Assembly: GCF_900580865.1 (NCBI RefSeq)
Contig: NZ_UTBZ01000060.1
Location: 248,001-312,000, forward strand
Source of the DNA: Pseudomonas viridiflava
Lineage (GTDB): Bacteria; Pseudomonadota; Gammaproteobacteria; Pseudomonadales; Pseudomonadaceae
Length of the DNA stretch: 64,000 bases
Direction of reading: 5' to 3'
A program made the position numbers and the translations under genes. Each line of letters begins with the position of its first letter. Position 1 is the first letter of the stretch. The notes beneath the pieces are model-generated. The model ran no database searches, had not been told where the DNA came from, and worked only from the letters and a program-made list of their open reading frames with translations. Below are positions 51,827-59,764 of this stretch, piece by piece.

Positions 51827-53164
51827 TTAATGCGCCAGCAAGGCCCGACTGACTCGGCGCCGTGCATGACCGTTAGCCAGAATCGCCAGTGCAGCGATAA
51901 AGGCAGGCACGCTCAACAGGGCAAACAGCAGCGGCAACCCCAGCCCGAGGCTGAGCACCGCGCCACCGATGAGTGAACCAAAGATAGCCCCGAAGCGGCC
52001 GATACCCAGCATCCAGCTGACGCCCGTGGCGCGGCAATCTGTCGGGTAGTACCCCGGCGCGAAAGCATTGAGGCCGGTCTGCGCCCCACTCATGCAGAAA
52101 CCTGCCGCCACCACGCCGAACGCCAGCAGACTGGATTCAAGGCTGAACGCGCCCAGCAGCAGAATGAAAGCACCACCCAGAGCGTAAGACGTGGCAATCA
52201 CCGCGTTCGGATTGCGCCGGTCCATCGCCCAGCCGACTACGATGGCGCCGACGGTACCGCCAATCTGGAACAGGCCGGTGATGGTTGCGGCGCGTTCGAT
52301 GGACAGCCCACCTTCACGCAGCAGGGTCGGCATCCAGCCCATGGTCAGGTAGATCACCAACAACCCCATGAAGTAAGTCGCCCACAAAGCGAGCGTGCCG
52401 AAGCGATAGCTTTCGGTGAACAACAAGCGCAGCGGTGCTTTTTGCTGAGCCTGCGGTTCGGCGATGACAAATTTCGTCGCTGCGCTGAACGTGCCCCCCA
52501 GCTTGTTCAGCACCTTGGCAATCTGGCTGGCGGGCGCGTTGCGTGCGGCGAGAAAACGCGCCGACTCAGGCAGCAACAGCCACATCAAGGGCAGCAGCAA
52601 CATCGGCAGAATCCCGCCGGCGAGCAACACCGACTGCCAGCCGTGATGGGGAATCAACCACGCGGCGAGAAATCCGCCCAACCCGGACCCCATGTTGAAC
52701 CCGGTGAACATGATCGTGATGAACAGTGACCGATTGCGTTCCGGCAAATACTCGGAAAGCAGTGTGGTGGTGTTTGGCAACGCTGCGCCCAGCGCCACAC
52801 CGGTCAGCAAACGCAAGGCAGCCAGCTCGTAGGGATTACGTGCAAAGGCGCATGCAAGGCTTAGCACGCTGAAGCCAGTCACTGCCGTCAGTAGTACCTT
52901 TTTGCGGCCGATTCGGTCGGCGTAAGGGCCGGCGGTCAGCGCGCCGATCGCCAGCCCAATCATGCCCGCGCTCATCACCGGGCCAAACGCCGCTTTCGAA
53001 AGCCCCCACTCTTGAATCAGCGAGGGGGCAATAAACCCCATCACCGCGACGTCGAAGCCATCGAAAAGCACTATGAAAAAACATAAACCCATAATCAGCC
53101 ACTGGTACGGCACCACTTTTCGGTTGTCGATCCACGCTTTGATATCGACCGTTTCACTCGTCAT
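51827..53164 (-). CDS. galT: Gallate MFS transporter (GalT)
   Basis: A 445-residue inner-membrane carrier of the aromatic acid:H+ symporter (AAHS) MFS family, related to PcaK. The N-terminal LCFFIVLFDGFDVAVMGFIAP segment has the conserved D-G-F-D motif, and motif A is GPYADRIGRKKVLL. It is the first gene of the galT-galA unit and lies in the position of galT in P. putida, so gallate is the likely substrate. A shared gal motif lies 128 bases upstream of the start. Confidence 0.92.
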   Translation of the reverse strand: MTSETVDIKAWIDNRKVVPYQWLIMGLCFFIVLFDGFDVAVMGFIAPSLIQEWGLSKAAFGPVMSAGMIGLAIGALTAGPYADRIGRKKVLLTAVTGFSVLSLACAFARNPYELAALRLLTGVALGAALPNTTTLLSEYLPERNRSLFITIMFTGFNMGSGLGGFLAAWLIPHHGWQSVLLAGGILPMLLLPLMWLLLPESARFLAARNAPASQIAKVLNKLGGTFSAATKFVIAEPQAQQKAPLRLLFTESYRFGTLALWATYFMGLLVIYLTMGWMPTLLREGGLSIERAATITGLFQIGGTVGAIVVGWAMDRRNPNAVIATSYALGGAFILLLGAFSLESSLLAFGVVAAGFCMSGAQTGLNAFAPGYYPTDCRATGVSWMLGIGRFGAIFGSLIGGAVLSLGLGLPLLFALLSVPAFIAALAILANGHARRRVSRALLAH

Positions 53165-53291
53165 GCTCTCACCTTCTTATTTTTGTAGAAGTCCCGACGG
53201 ACAAGGCCTGTAAGTAGACCGTCCACGCTGAACGATGAAGGTGACTGTAAAGCCGCAGGTATACCGCCCGCCTCTGGGAAATCCTTAAGCA

Positions 53292-53313
53292 GGTATCGGT
53301 TTTTCTTATCGGG
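53292..53313. promoter_or_regulatory. Shared gal motif ahead of galT
   Basis: A 22-base element beginning GGTATCGG and running TTTTTCTTATC, matching 16 of 22 positions of the galB/galR element at 47879-47900. Direct CGATA repeats are visible on the minus strand. Candidate GalR site. Confidence 0.55.
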
Positions 53314-53430
53314 GGAGCAACAGAGATAAACTGAGCGTGGCAGAGCGAGGGTTGATGACCGTGGCGCGAGCGGCCGTTAGAGGATGACAAAATGCCAACA
53401 GCCCTTATGTAACCCGAAAACACGCCGATA

Positions 53431-53446
53431 CCGTGCTGCAGCACGG
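53431..53446. promoter_or_regulatory. Perfect 16-base palindrome
   Basis: CCGTGCTGCAGCACGG is a perfect palindrome 46 bases upstream of the start at 53493. Its length and symmetry suggest a protein-binding site. No regulator can be assigned. Confidence 0.4.
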
Positions 53447-53492
53447 AAGCACCGCAGCAGCACTTACTTCATGGACGGCAGGAACCCGAACA

Positions 53493-53954
53493 ATGTTGGA
53501 ATACCTCTGGCGCAGCATCCTTTCCCCGGACTACTTGCCCAACGTACTGGAGTGGATACTCCATATTCTCCTCAGCCCGTTCATGGTGTTCATGTGCCTG
53601 ATGGTCGGCGCGCTGTCCGGCAAATGGTGGAGAGCACTGCCCTACGGCAGTCTGACTTGTTATGTGGTCTTTCTGAGCCGGTCTTCTTTCTATCGGTGGG
53701 AAAGCATTTTCCCCGTAGCCGGTCTGCCTGCACTGGCAATCGATGGCGCGCTATTGGCGCTCCTCGGCTTTTATTTGAAAGGCGTACTAAGAACCCGCGC
53801 AGAAGCAAAACCCGAAGGCCATTGGCTGCGCAGGCTTTATCAAGGCCTTAGGGTCGTCATGCTGACAGTCATGGTGATGTTCTGGGCAGTCGTCGTGCTG
53901 TTTGTCGTGGTCTTCACTGTCTCGGTCGCTACCCAACCGTCATTGGCGCACTGA
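53493..53954 (+). CDS. Hypothetical membrane protein
   Basis: A 153-residue inner-membrane protein with about four hydrophobic segments (residues 15-40, 50-65, 70-90 and 115-145). The frame opens at 53433, but the ATG at 53493 has AGGAACCC upstream. No family is recognised. A basic stretch (RTRAEAKPEGHWLRRLYQGLR) between the last segments probably faces the cytoplasm. It stands between galT and the iron sigma factor gene with no shared transcript evident. Confidence 0.65.
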   Translation: MLEYLWRSILSPDYLPNVLEWILHILLSPFMVFMCLMVGALSGKWWRALPYGSLTCYVVFLSRSSFYRWESIFPVAGLPALAIDGALLALLGFYLKGVLRTRAEAKPEGHWLRRLYQGLRVVMLTVMVMFWAVVVLFVVVFTVSVATQPSLAH

Positions 53955-54127
53955 GCAGCCTTCTGCTGGCCAGGGTCTGTACGAAAAAGTGCCCGGTGGT
54001 TAGCGTTCAAATCGTCCAGACGCTGGATGCGTTCTTTTACTCGCAGCCCCTACAGGGTGACGCCATTCGCACCAATGCGAACGCTGAACGCTTCGTATTT
54101 GCCTAAGGCCTGTCGCCTGAGTAGAAT

Positions 54128-54146
54128 GCGATTAATTATCAATCAT
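54128..54146. promoter_or_regulatory. Weak Fur-box candidate before the sigma factor gene
   Basis: This AT-rich stretch (containing ATTAATTATC) matches 10 of 19 positions of the classic Fur consensus when aligned by eye and lies 19 bases before the FecI-type start. Iron-type sigma factor genes are usually Fur-controlled, so the position is right, but the match is weak. Confidence 0.35.
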
Positions 54147-54164
54147 GTACTTTCCGGGGATTCG

Positions 54165-54680
54165 ATGCGCAGCGATGAAACGCTAGGTACTGCAGATCTG
54201 GGGCTGCTCTATCGCACCCACCATTCGTGGTTGCACGGCTGGCTGATCCGACGCATTGGATGTCGCGACAACGCAGCAGATTTGGCGCAGGACACCTTCG
54301 TACGTCTGCTCAAATCCCGTCAGACCAGCCCCTTGCGCGAACCACGTGCCTATTTGAGCAGTATCGCCCGCGGACTGATGATTGATCAGTATCGTCGTCG
54401 CGAACTCGAGCGTGCCTACCTGGAAAGCGTCACGTTGCTGCCTCAACACGAGGTTCCCTCGGAAGAAAGCCGGCTGCTGATTCTTGATGCGCTGGAGCGC
54501 ATAGACCGCATGCTCAGTTTGCTTAAACCAAGGGTTCGCCAGGCGTTTTTATTCGCCCGACTCGACGGTCTGACGTGCGCGCAAATAGCCGAAAAGCTCG
54601 GTGTTTCCCGCGCGACGATTGAGCGCGACCTGGCCACGGCCCTGCAACACTGCTATCGCTTGCGTTATGTCGAGGCCTGA
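54165..54680 (+). CDS. FecI-type extracytoplasmic sigma factor
   Basis: A 171-residue ECF sigma factor of the FecI/FpvI class. Region 2 holds DLAQDTFVRLLKS, which binds the -10 element, and region 4 holds ARLDGLTCAQIAEKLGVSRATIERDLATALQHC. The ATG at 54165 has GGGGA before it; the frame extends upstream without function. It overlaps the FecR gene by 14 bases. It should be released by FecR when the TonB receptor binds its iron chelate and then transcribe the receptor gene. Confidence 0.93.
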   Translation: MRSDETLGTADLGLLYRTHHSWLHGWLIRRIGCRDNAADLAQDTFVRLLKSRQTSPLREPRAYLSSIARGLMIDQYRRRELERAYLESVTLLPQHEVPSEESRLLILDALERIDRMLSLLKPRVRQAFLFARLDGLTCAQIAEKLGVSRATIERDLATALQHCYRLRYVEA

Positions 54681-55647
54681 GCCGCAGGCGCTGGATCCGG
54701 CCATTGTTGAGCAGGCGATCCAATGGCTGGTGCGCCTGCGCTTCAATCAAGCCGATGAACAAACACAGGACTCTTTTGAGCGCTGGCTGCAGCAGCGCCC
54801 AGAGCATGTGTTGGCGTGGCAGCGGGTGGAAACGCTTGGGGATGAATTTGCCGGCGTACCCGCTCAACTGGCGCGCCAAACCCTTGATGGCAGCCATCAG
54901 GGAATGCGGCGTCGGGACAGCCTGAAGCTACTGGGCATATTGGCCACCGTTGGCACGGCAGCCTGGCTCGGCCGGGACTACACACCCGTACCCGCCATGC
55001 TTGCGCAGCAGCGCAGCAGCACCGGCGAGCGACGACGCTTCCAACTCGATGATGGCAGCCTTATCCAGCTCAATAGCGATAGCGCCGTCGACAGCGATTT
55101 CGACGCCCAGCGACGCCTGATCATCCTGCGACGGGGTGAAATCATCGTGAATGTCGGCCCGGATCAACACTCGCCGCAAGCGCGACCGTTCTGGGTGCAA
55201 TCACGTGACGGGATCATGCGCGCTCACAGCTCCCGCTTTCTGGCACGCGAGCTTGACGAAGGCACGCTGGTCGCGGCTAAGGAAGGATCAGTCACGGTGT
55301 TCCCCGGCTCCAGTCAAAGTCCTGCGAGCCGCAGCGTTAAGGCAGGCGATCAACTGCTGTTTACCTCAAGTAGCGCCCGAACGTTCAGCGACAACGGCCT
55401 CGATTTGTGGAGCTGGGGTGACGGAGTGATCAGTGCGCGCAATATGCGCCTCAAGGATTTCATCGTGGAGTTGTCGCGTTATCGCCCCGGGGTATTGCGT
55501 TGCGCCGAAGAGGTCGCAGATCGCCGCGTTTCCGGCACCTTCCAGCTCGCCGACAACGATCAGGTCCTGGCATTGATCGCGCAGTCACTGCGCTTGCACA
55601 TCGATTACCGAACCCGTTACTGGGTGACCGTGACCGCTGCGACCTGA
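54667..55647 (+). CDS. FecR-type anti-sigma factor / signal transducer
   Basis: A 326-residue inner-membrane regulator. The N-terminal cytoplasmic part (QAIQWLVRLRFNQADEQTQDSFERWLQQRPEHVLAWQRVE in parts) is the sigma-binding DUF4880 domain. A single membrane segment (KLLGILATVGTAAWLG, about residue 95-112) leads to the periplasmic FecR domain, with QLDDGSLIQLNSDSAVD and the C-terminal VADRRVSGTFQLADNDQVL. It relays the receptor signal to the sigma factor. The ATG at 54667 overlaps the sigma gene. Confidence 0.93.
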   Translation: MSRPEPQALDPAIVEQAIQWLVRLRFNQADEQTQDSFERWLQQRPEHVLAWQRVETLGDEFAGVPAQLARQTLDGSHQGMRRRDSLKLLGILATVGTAAWLGRDYTPVPAMLAQQRSSTGERRRFQLDDGSLIQLNSDSAVDSDFDAQRRLIILRRGEIIVNVGPDQHSPQARPFWVQSRDGIMRAHSSRFLARELDEGTLVAAKEGSVTVFPGSSQSPASRSVKAGDQLLFTSSSARTFSDNGLDLWSWGDGVISARNMRLKDFIVELSRYRPGVLRCAEEVADRRVSGTFQLADNDQVLALIAQSLRLHIDYRTRYWVTVTAAT

Positions 55648-55655
55648 GCCCATCA

Positions 55656-55692
55656 AAACCACCTGAAAAATAATGAGGTGGTTTCTCATTAT
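55656..55692 (+). promoter_or_regulatory. Two mutually exclusive hairpins between fecR and the TonB receptor
   Basis: Stem A is AAACCACCT (55656-55664) with AGGTGGTTT (55676-55684), nine pairs. Stem B is ATAATGAG (55670-55677) with CTCATTAT (55685-55692), eight pairs. They share the bases 55676-55677, and the strand of A sits in the loop of B, so both cannot form at once. Stem B alone also resembles spaced Fur half-sites. It lies 67 to 103 bases before the receptor start. Confidence 0.5.
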
Positions 55693-55758
55693 CGTTCGAC
55701 CTCTAAGGAAGGCCGGAATACAGGCCAGTCTGTCGATGTCCTTTCTTGGAGCGAGAAA

Positions 55759-58149
55759 ATGAGTTCGTCCCCGGTTTCACAGCGCCATCCATTGAATCGT
55801 GCCTTGCAGGGCGCGATGTTGGGTTTGATCGTCAGCAGCTACACATTGCCGTCGCTGGCGCAAACGTCGAGCGCTGACCACAGCAATCAAATCAAGCAGT
55901 GGAACATCGCTGCCGGCCCACTGGCGCCGGCGCTTGACCAGTTCGCGCGCGAGGCTGGCATCAGTCTTTCCTTCGACGCGTCGAGTGTTGCGAACCGCAC
56001 CACCGCTGGCGTGAATGGCTCGCTCGATACCTCGGCAGCGCTGTCATCGTTGCTGCAGGGGAGCCAATTGCAGATCGAACAGCAAGGCCCGAACGCTTAC
56101 CTGCTGGTCCCTCAAGCAAAGACCGCCGGCCCGCTGGAACTCGACGCAACGGACGTTGAGGACTACCGCCTTGCCCCCCTCATCATCAATGCCAAGGTCA
56201 GGGTCAGTGCCGACGACGACGCCAACTCGGTGGTCGCCAAGGAACTCTGGGTTGGCGGCAAGGTGGCCACCAGCATTCTCAACACACCGGCATCGGTTTC
56301 AGTTGTTACCAACAAGGAAATGGAGCAACGCAGTGTCAGCACCACGGAAGAGGCGCTGCAATACACGCCCGGCGTGATCACTGACTTCTACGGTACGGAT
56401 GACCGCAACGACTATTTCCAGATCCGCGGCTTCCAGGCCACCACCTACCGTGACGGCTTGACCCTGAGTTCGATGCGCGGCGTACGCGAAGATCCATTCG
56501 CTTATGAGCGCATCGAGATTCTGCGTGGCGCCAACTCCACGCTGTTTGGCCCCGCGGACCCGGGTGGCTCGGTAAACTTCGTGACCAAACAGCCGCGCTT
56601 CGAGCAGTTTGGCCAAGGCTATGTGACCTACGGTTCGTTTGACCATGTCGAGACAGGCATCGATGTCGGGGATGCGCTGAACGACGAGAAAACCCTGGCC
56701 GGCCGTTTTACTGCCAAAGGCCAAAACAGCGACCGCGAGTACGATCACTCGCAGGACGATAACCAGTTGTTTATGGGTGGCCTCACCTGGGCACCGACGG
56801 ATTACACGTCAGCGACGATGATTCTGGACTACCTGAAAACCGAAAGTTCGCCCAACAGTGGCGGTTATCCGCTGGACAAGGAATACGACCGCAGCAAGTT
56901 TTATGGCGAGCCCAGCTACAATTTTCACGATGTCGAGCGCACCAGTCTCAGCGGTAACGTCACCCATGACTTCGACAACGGCTTCGTACTGCGCAGCAAT
57001 CTGCGTTACAGCAAGTTGACCGATGATTTTGGCTACGTTTACCTGAGCGACAGCGCCACACGTGTCGGTACTACCGTTGACCGCTATCAGTTTGGAACGG
57101 ACACCGAAGCCGACCAGTTCAACGGCAATCTGATGCTGCAATACGATGCCCGCTTCGAGAACATCGACAGCAGCAGCCTGGTGGGCGTGGAGTACCTCGA
57201 TTCGACCACCAAGGAAAGCTCGGTCTACGCCCCGACGACCTCGATTGACATTGCAAACCCCGTGTTTACTGGCGTCTCACGCTCAATCGCTCCGTATGCC
57301 GTCAACAAGCGAGACGCGACCACCAAGGCCGTATTCCTTCAGCAGAACCTGTCGTTCTACGAGCGTTTCATCGTCACCGGCGGTGTGCGCAACGACTCGA
57401 TGGACTTGACCAGCAAAGGCCTGGAATCCACTGAGAAAGACACCTTCTCCGAAACCTCGTACCGAGGTGCGCTGACCTATATCGTCAACGATGAGGTGTC
57501 CACTTATATCAGCATGGTGGAATCGGTCTCGCCGCCGCAGGTTGGCGTCACACCGCAGACGGGCAGGCAGTACGAAGTGGGCGTGAAGTATGCGCCGATG
57601 GGGATGGACGCACTGTTCTCCGCAGCCGTTTATGACCTGACCCAGGAAAACGTCACCATCGCCGTGGTGCTGCCGAGCGGCATCATTGAGCAACAGACCG
57701 TGGGCGAGTCGCGGGCGCGTGGCCTCGACCTGGAGGCGAAAGCGCAGGTGACGCAGAACCTCAGCCTGATCGGTGGTTATTCCTACATGGAGTCCGAAGT
57801 ACTGCGCGGTTCGTTATACGACGGCAGTTCCCTGAAGGGTAATGAATTCGCCACGGCACCCAAGCATTCCGCTTCGCTCTGGAGCTATTACGACGTGCCC
57901 GCGACTGATGTCAGCGTTGGCTTGGGGGCGCGCTACGTCGGTTCTTATTACTTCGATGCCGCCAACTCCGACAAAAGCGATGGCACCACGCTGTTCGACG
58001 CCGCCTTCAACTACAAGATCGCCAAGGGCACCGACCTTGCGGTGAACGTCAGCAACCTGCTGGATGAGCAGCACGTGGTCGGTTCCGGCACAGCGAACTT
58101 CTACAACCCGGGCCGCGAGGTTACCGCCAAAGTGAGTTACAAGTGGTAA
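55759..58149 (+). CDS. TonB-dependent ferric-siderophore receptor with signalling domain
   Basis: A 796-residue outer-membrane receptor. Signal peptide to about residue 34. An STN signalling domain follows (about 44-118: IKQWNIAAGPLAPALDQF and GISLSFDASS), which passes the signal to FecR. Then comes the plug domain, with ATSILNTPASVSVVTNKEM before it and YERIEILRGANSTLFGPADPGGSVNFVTKQP as its core. The 22-strand barrel ends in the terminal Tyr-Lys-Trp. The STN domain shows that it works with the adjacent sigma/anti-sigma pair. The ligand is unknown (ferrioxamine-, FpvA- or FoxA-like). The ATG at 55759 has TTGGAGCGAG upstream. Confidence 0.95.
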   Translation: MSSSPVSQRHPLNRALQGAMLGLIVSSYTLPSLAQTSSADHSNQIKQWNIAAGPLAPALDQFAREAGISLSFDASSVANRTTAGVNGSLDTSAALSSLLQGSQLQIEQQGPNAYLLVPQAKTAGPLELDATDVEDYRLAPLIINAKVRVSADDDANSVVAKELWVGGKVATSILNTPASVSVVTNKEMEQRSVSTTEEALQYTPGVITDFYGTDDRNDYFQIRGFQATTYRDGLTLSSMRGVREDPFAYERIEILRGANSTLFGPADPGGSVNFVTKQPRFEQFGQGYVTYGSFDHVETGIDVGDALNDEKTLAGRFTAKGQNSDREYDHSQDDNQLFMGGLTWAPTDYTSATMILDYLKTESSPNSGGYPLDKEYDRSKFYGEPSYNFHDVERTSLSGNVTHDFDNGFVLRSNLRYSKLTDDFGYVYLSDSATRVGTTVDRYQFGTDTEADQFNGNLMLQYDARFENIDSSSLVGVEYLDSTTKESSVYAPTTSIDIANPVFTGVSRSIAPYAVNKRDATTKAVFLQQNLSFYERFIVTGGVRNDSMDLTSKGLESTEKDTFSETSYRGALTYIVNDEVSTYISMVESVSPPQVGVTPQTGRQYEVGVKYAPMGMDALFSAAVYDLTQENVTIAVVLPSGIIEQQTVGESRARGLDLEAKAQVTQNLSLIGGYSYMESEVLRGSLYDGSSLKGNEFATAPKHSASLWSYYDVPATDVSVGLGARYVGSYYFDAANSDKSDGTTLFDAAFNYKIAKGTDLAVNVSNLLDEQHVVGSGTANFYNPGREVTAKVSYKW

Positions 58150-58182
58150 GCAGGCGTGTAAGCCTTTTTCCCGTATAGAAAG

Positions 58183-58208
58183 CAGTGCCCGCTTAACCGC
58201 GGGCACTG
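58183..58208. terminator. Terminator after the TonB receptor gene
   Basis: CAGTGCCCGC (58183-58192), loop TTAACC, GCGGGCACTG (58199-58208): ten pairs, followed on the plus strand by TCAATTTTC. It lies 33 bases after the receptor stop and converges toward the MFS gene, which it may also terminate. Confidence 0.75.
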
Positions 58209-58320
58209 TCAATTTTCGCGATCGAAGACTCGGTCAAGTCTGGCTTTATTGGGTCAACGAACTGCGCCAGTACAGATGCTGAAAACTGACGTTCCACACT
58301 CGCCCAATTTCAGATGGGCA

Positions 58321-59535
58321 TCAAGCTCCCGCCGGCGCATTCGCCTCGACAAGATGAACCTCCGTGGCGTTACGCCCCGCCATCCACGCCAACACCGACG
58401 CGACAACCAAGACAGCGGCACTAAGCTCGAATGTAGCTTTGTAACCGCTCAGATCGAAGGCCAGCCCACCAATGATCGCTCCACCGGCGATCGCCAGCTG
58501 GACAATCGCCACCAGCAACCCACCTCCGGCTTCCGCATCATCCGGCAGTGTTTGCGCCAGCCATGTCCACCAGCCGACCGGCGCGGCCGTGGCGACCAGT
58601 CCCCAGAGTCCGAGCAACATGGCGGTCAGCACCGGTGATTTGCCGAAGCTGACCAACGCCAGCGCGATGGCGGCCATGATCAGCGGGATGACGGTCAACG
58701 TGCGGTAGAGGCCGCGACCCATAAATCTTTCGATCATGAAGGTGCCGATAAAACCGGCCAGTCCCAACCCCAGCAGCATCAGGGACAAGGTTGAAACACT
58801 GACGCCCGTCACGCCTTCAAGAAAGGGCCGCAGGTAGGTGAACAGCATGAACTGGCCCATGAAAAAGACACTGACGGCGACCATGCCCAAGGCAACTGGC
58901 AATTGCTTCATCAACCGCAGAACGTTGCCGCTTCCGGCCTGGCGCTCGACCTTGAAGGACGGCAGGCTGATCAGCAGCCACACGGCGGCCAGCACCGCGA
59001 CCGGAACCACGCAGAAGAATGCGCCGCGCCAGCCGATCAGCGAGCCGAGAAAGCTGCCCGCCGGAGCGGCGATGACCGTGGCCAGCGCGTTACCGCCATT
59101 GACGATGGCCAGCGCTCGCGAAACCTGTTCAGGCTTCACCAGACGCATTGCAGTCGCCGCCGACAGTGACCAGAAACCACCAATCGCGATCCCGATCAAC
59201 GCACGTCCCAACATGAATGACGGGTAACCCGGCGCGACTGCGACGACCGTGCCAGAGACAATCATCAGCAAGGTCAGGCCCAGCAACAATTTCTTGCGTT
59301 CGACGCGAGCAGCCACCGAGGCAATCAACAGGCTGGTGATCAAGGCAAAGGCCCCGGACACGGAAATCCCCTGCCCGGCCTGGCCTTCGGTGATGTGCAG
59401 GTCGGTCGCAATCGGCGTCAGCAGACTGACGGGCATGAATTCTGAAGCGACCAAAGCGAATGCGGCCAGCGACATGGCCAGCACGGCGCTCCAGCCGCCT
59501 GTTCTTTTAGAAGGATCTGTAGAAGGAAACGTCAT
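58321..59535 (-). CDS. MFS transporter (YdhP/sugar-efflux-like)
   Basis: A 404-residue inner-membrane carrier with twelve hydrophobic segments. The N-terminus AVLAMSLAAFALVASEFMPVSLLTPIA belongs to the DHA1 group (SotB, YdhP, AraJ) with its conserved Glu. The ATG at 59535 is chosen (AGGTAGTTCCC upstream); the frame extends 96 bases with no membrane character. The gene diverges from an AraC regulator. Substrate unknown, arabinose-like or drug efflux by family. An inverted repeat lies between the two genes. Confidence 0.88.
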   Translation of the reverse strand: MTFPSTDPSKRTGGWSAVLAMSLAAFALVASEFMPVSLLTPIATDLHITEGQAGQGISVSGAFALITSLLIASVAARVERKKLLLGLTLLMIVSGTVVAVAPGYPSFMLGRALIGIAIGGFWSLSAATAMRLVKPEQVSRALAIVNGGNALATVIAAPAGSFLGSLIGWRGAFFCVVPVAVLAAVWLLISLPSFKVERQAGSGNVLRLMKQLPVALGMVAVSVFFMGQFMLFTYLRPFLEGVTGVSVSTLSLMLLGLGLAGFIGTFMIERFMGRGLYRTLTVIPLIMAAIALALVSFGKSPVLTAMLLGLWGLVATAAPVGWWTWLAQTLPDDAEAGGGLLVAIVQLAIAGGAIIGGLAFDLSGYKATFELSAAVLVVASVLAWMAGRNATEVHLVEANAPAGA

Positions 59536-59576
59536 GGGAACTACCTGTGGTGCGAGAAACCTGTGGATGTGATGCG

Positions 59577-59617
59577 CAGGGGCAAGCAGTTTGACGCCCA
59601 TCCGGGCACTGCCCCTG
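59577..59617. promoter_or_regulatory. Inverted repeat CAGGGGCA-N25-TGCCCCTG
   Basis: Perfect eight-base arms at 59577-59584 and 59610-59617, enclosing a smaller GCCC-ATCC-GGGC hairpin. It lies 42 bases upstream of the MFS start and 148 before the AraC start. It could be an operator or a leader structure. Confidence 0.45.
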
Positions 59618-59764
59618 TAACAGATAGACACATTCTCCCGGTCAATCCGGCCCTTCCCTAGCGCATTCCTCTTGAATGCTTGCCTGATCCTCTGGCGATG
59701 CAGGGTGATGGATAGGAAACGTCTCGCGCGCGGATTAGAGTTCGGTCAACAGGAGTGACCCGAC

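Larger units (their letters stand above)
53165..53492. other. galT promoter region
   Basis: A 328-base gap between galT and the small membrane protein gene, without a credible gene. It holds the shared gal motif (53292-53313), the palindrome GGTATACC (53257-53264) and, further right, the perfect 16-base palindrome CCGTGCTGCAGCACGG (53431-53446) in front of the plus-strand gene. Confidence 0.6.

Noticed and set aside
55670..55692. Classic Fur box before the TonB receptor
   Set aside because: The arms ATAATGAG and CTCATTAT resemble Fur half-sites, but the spacer is far longer than in the 19-base consensus, so I list it as a hairpin/operator rather than a Fur box.
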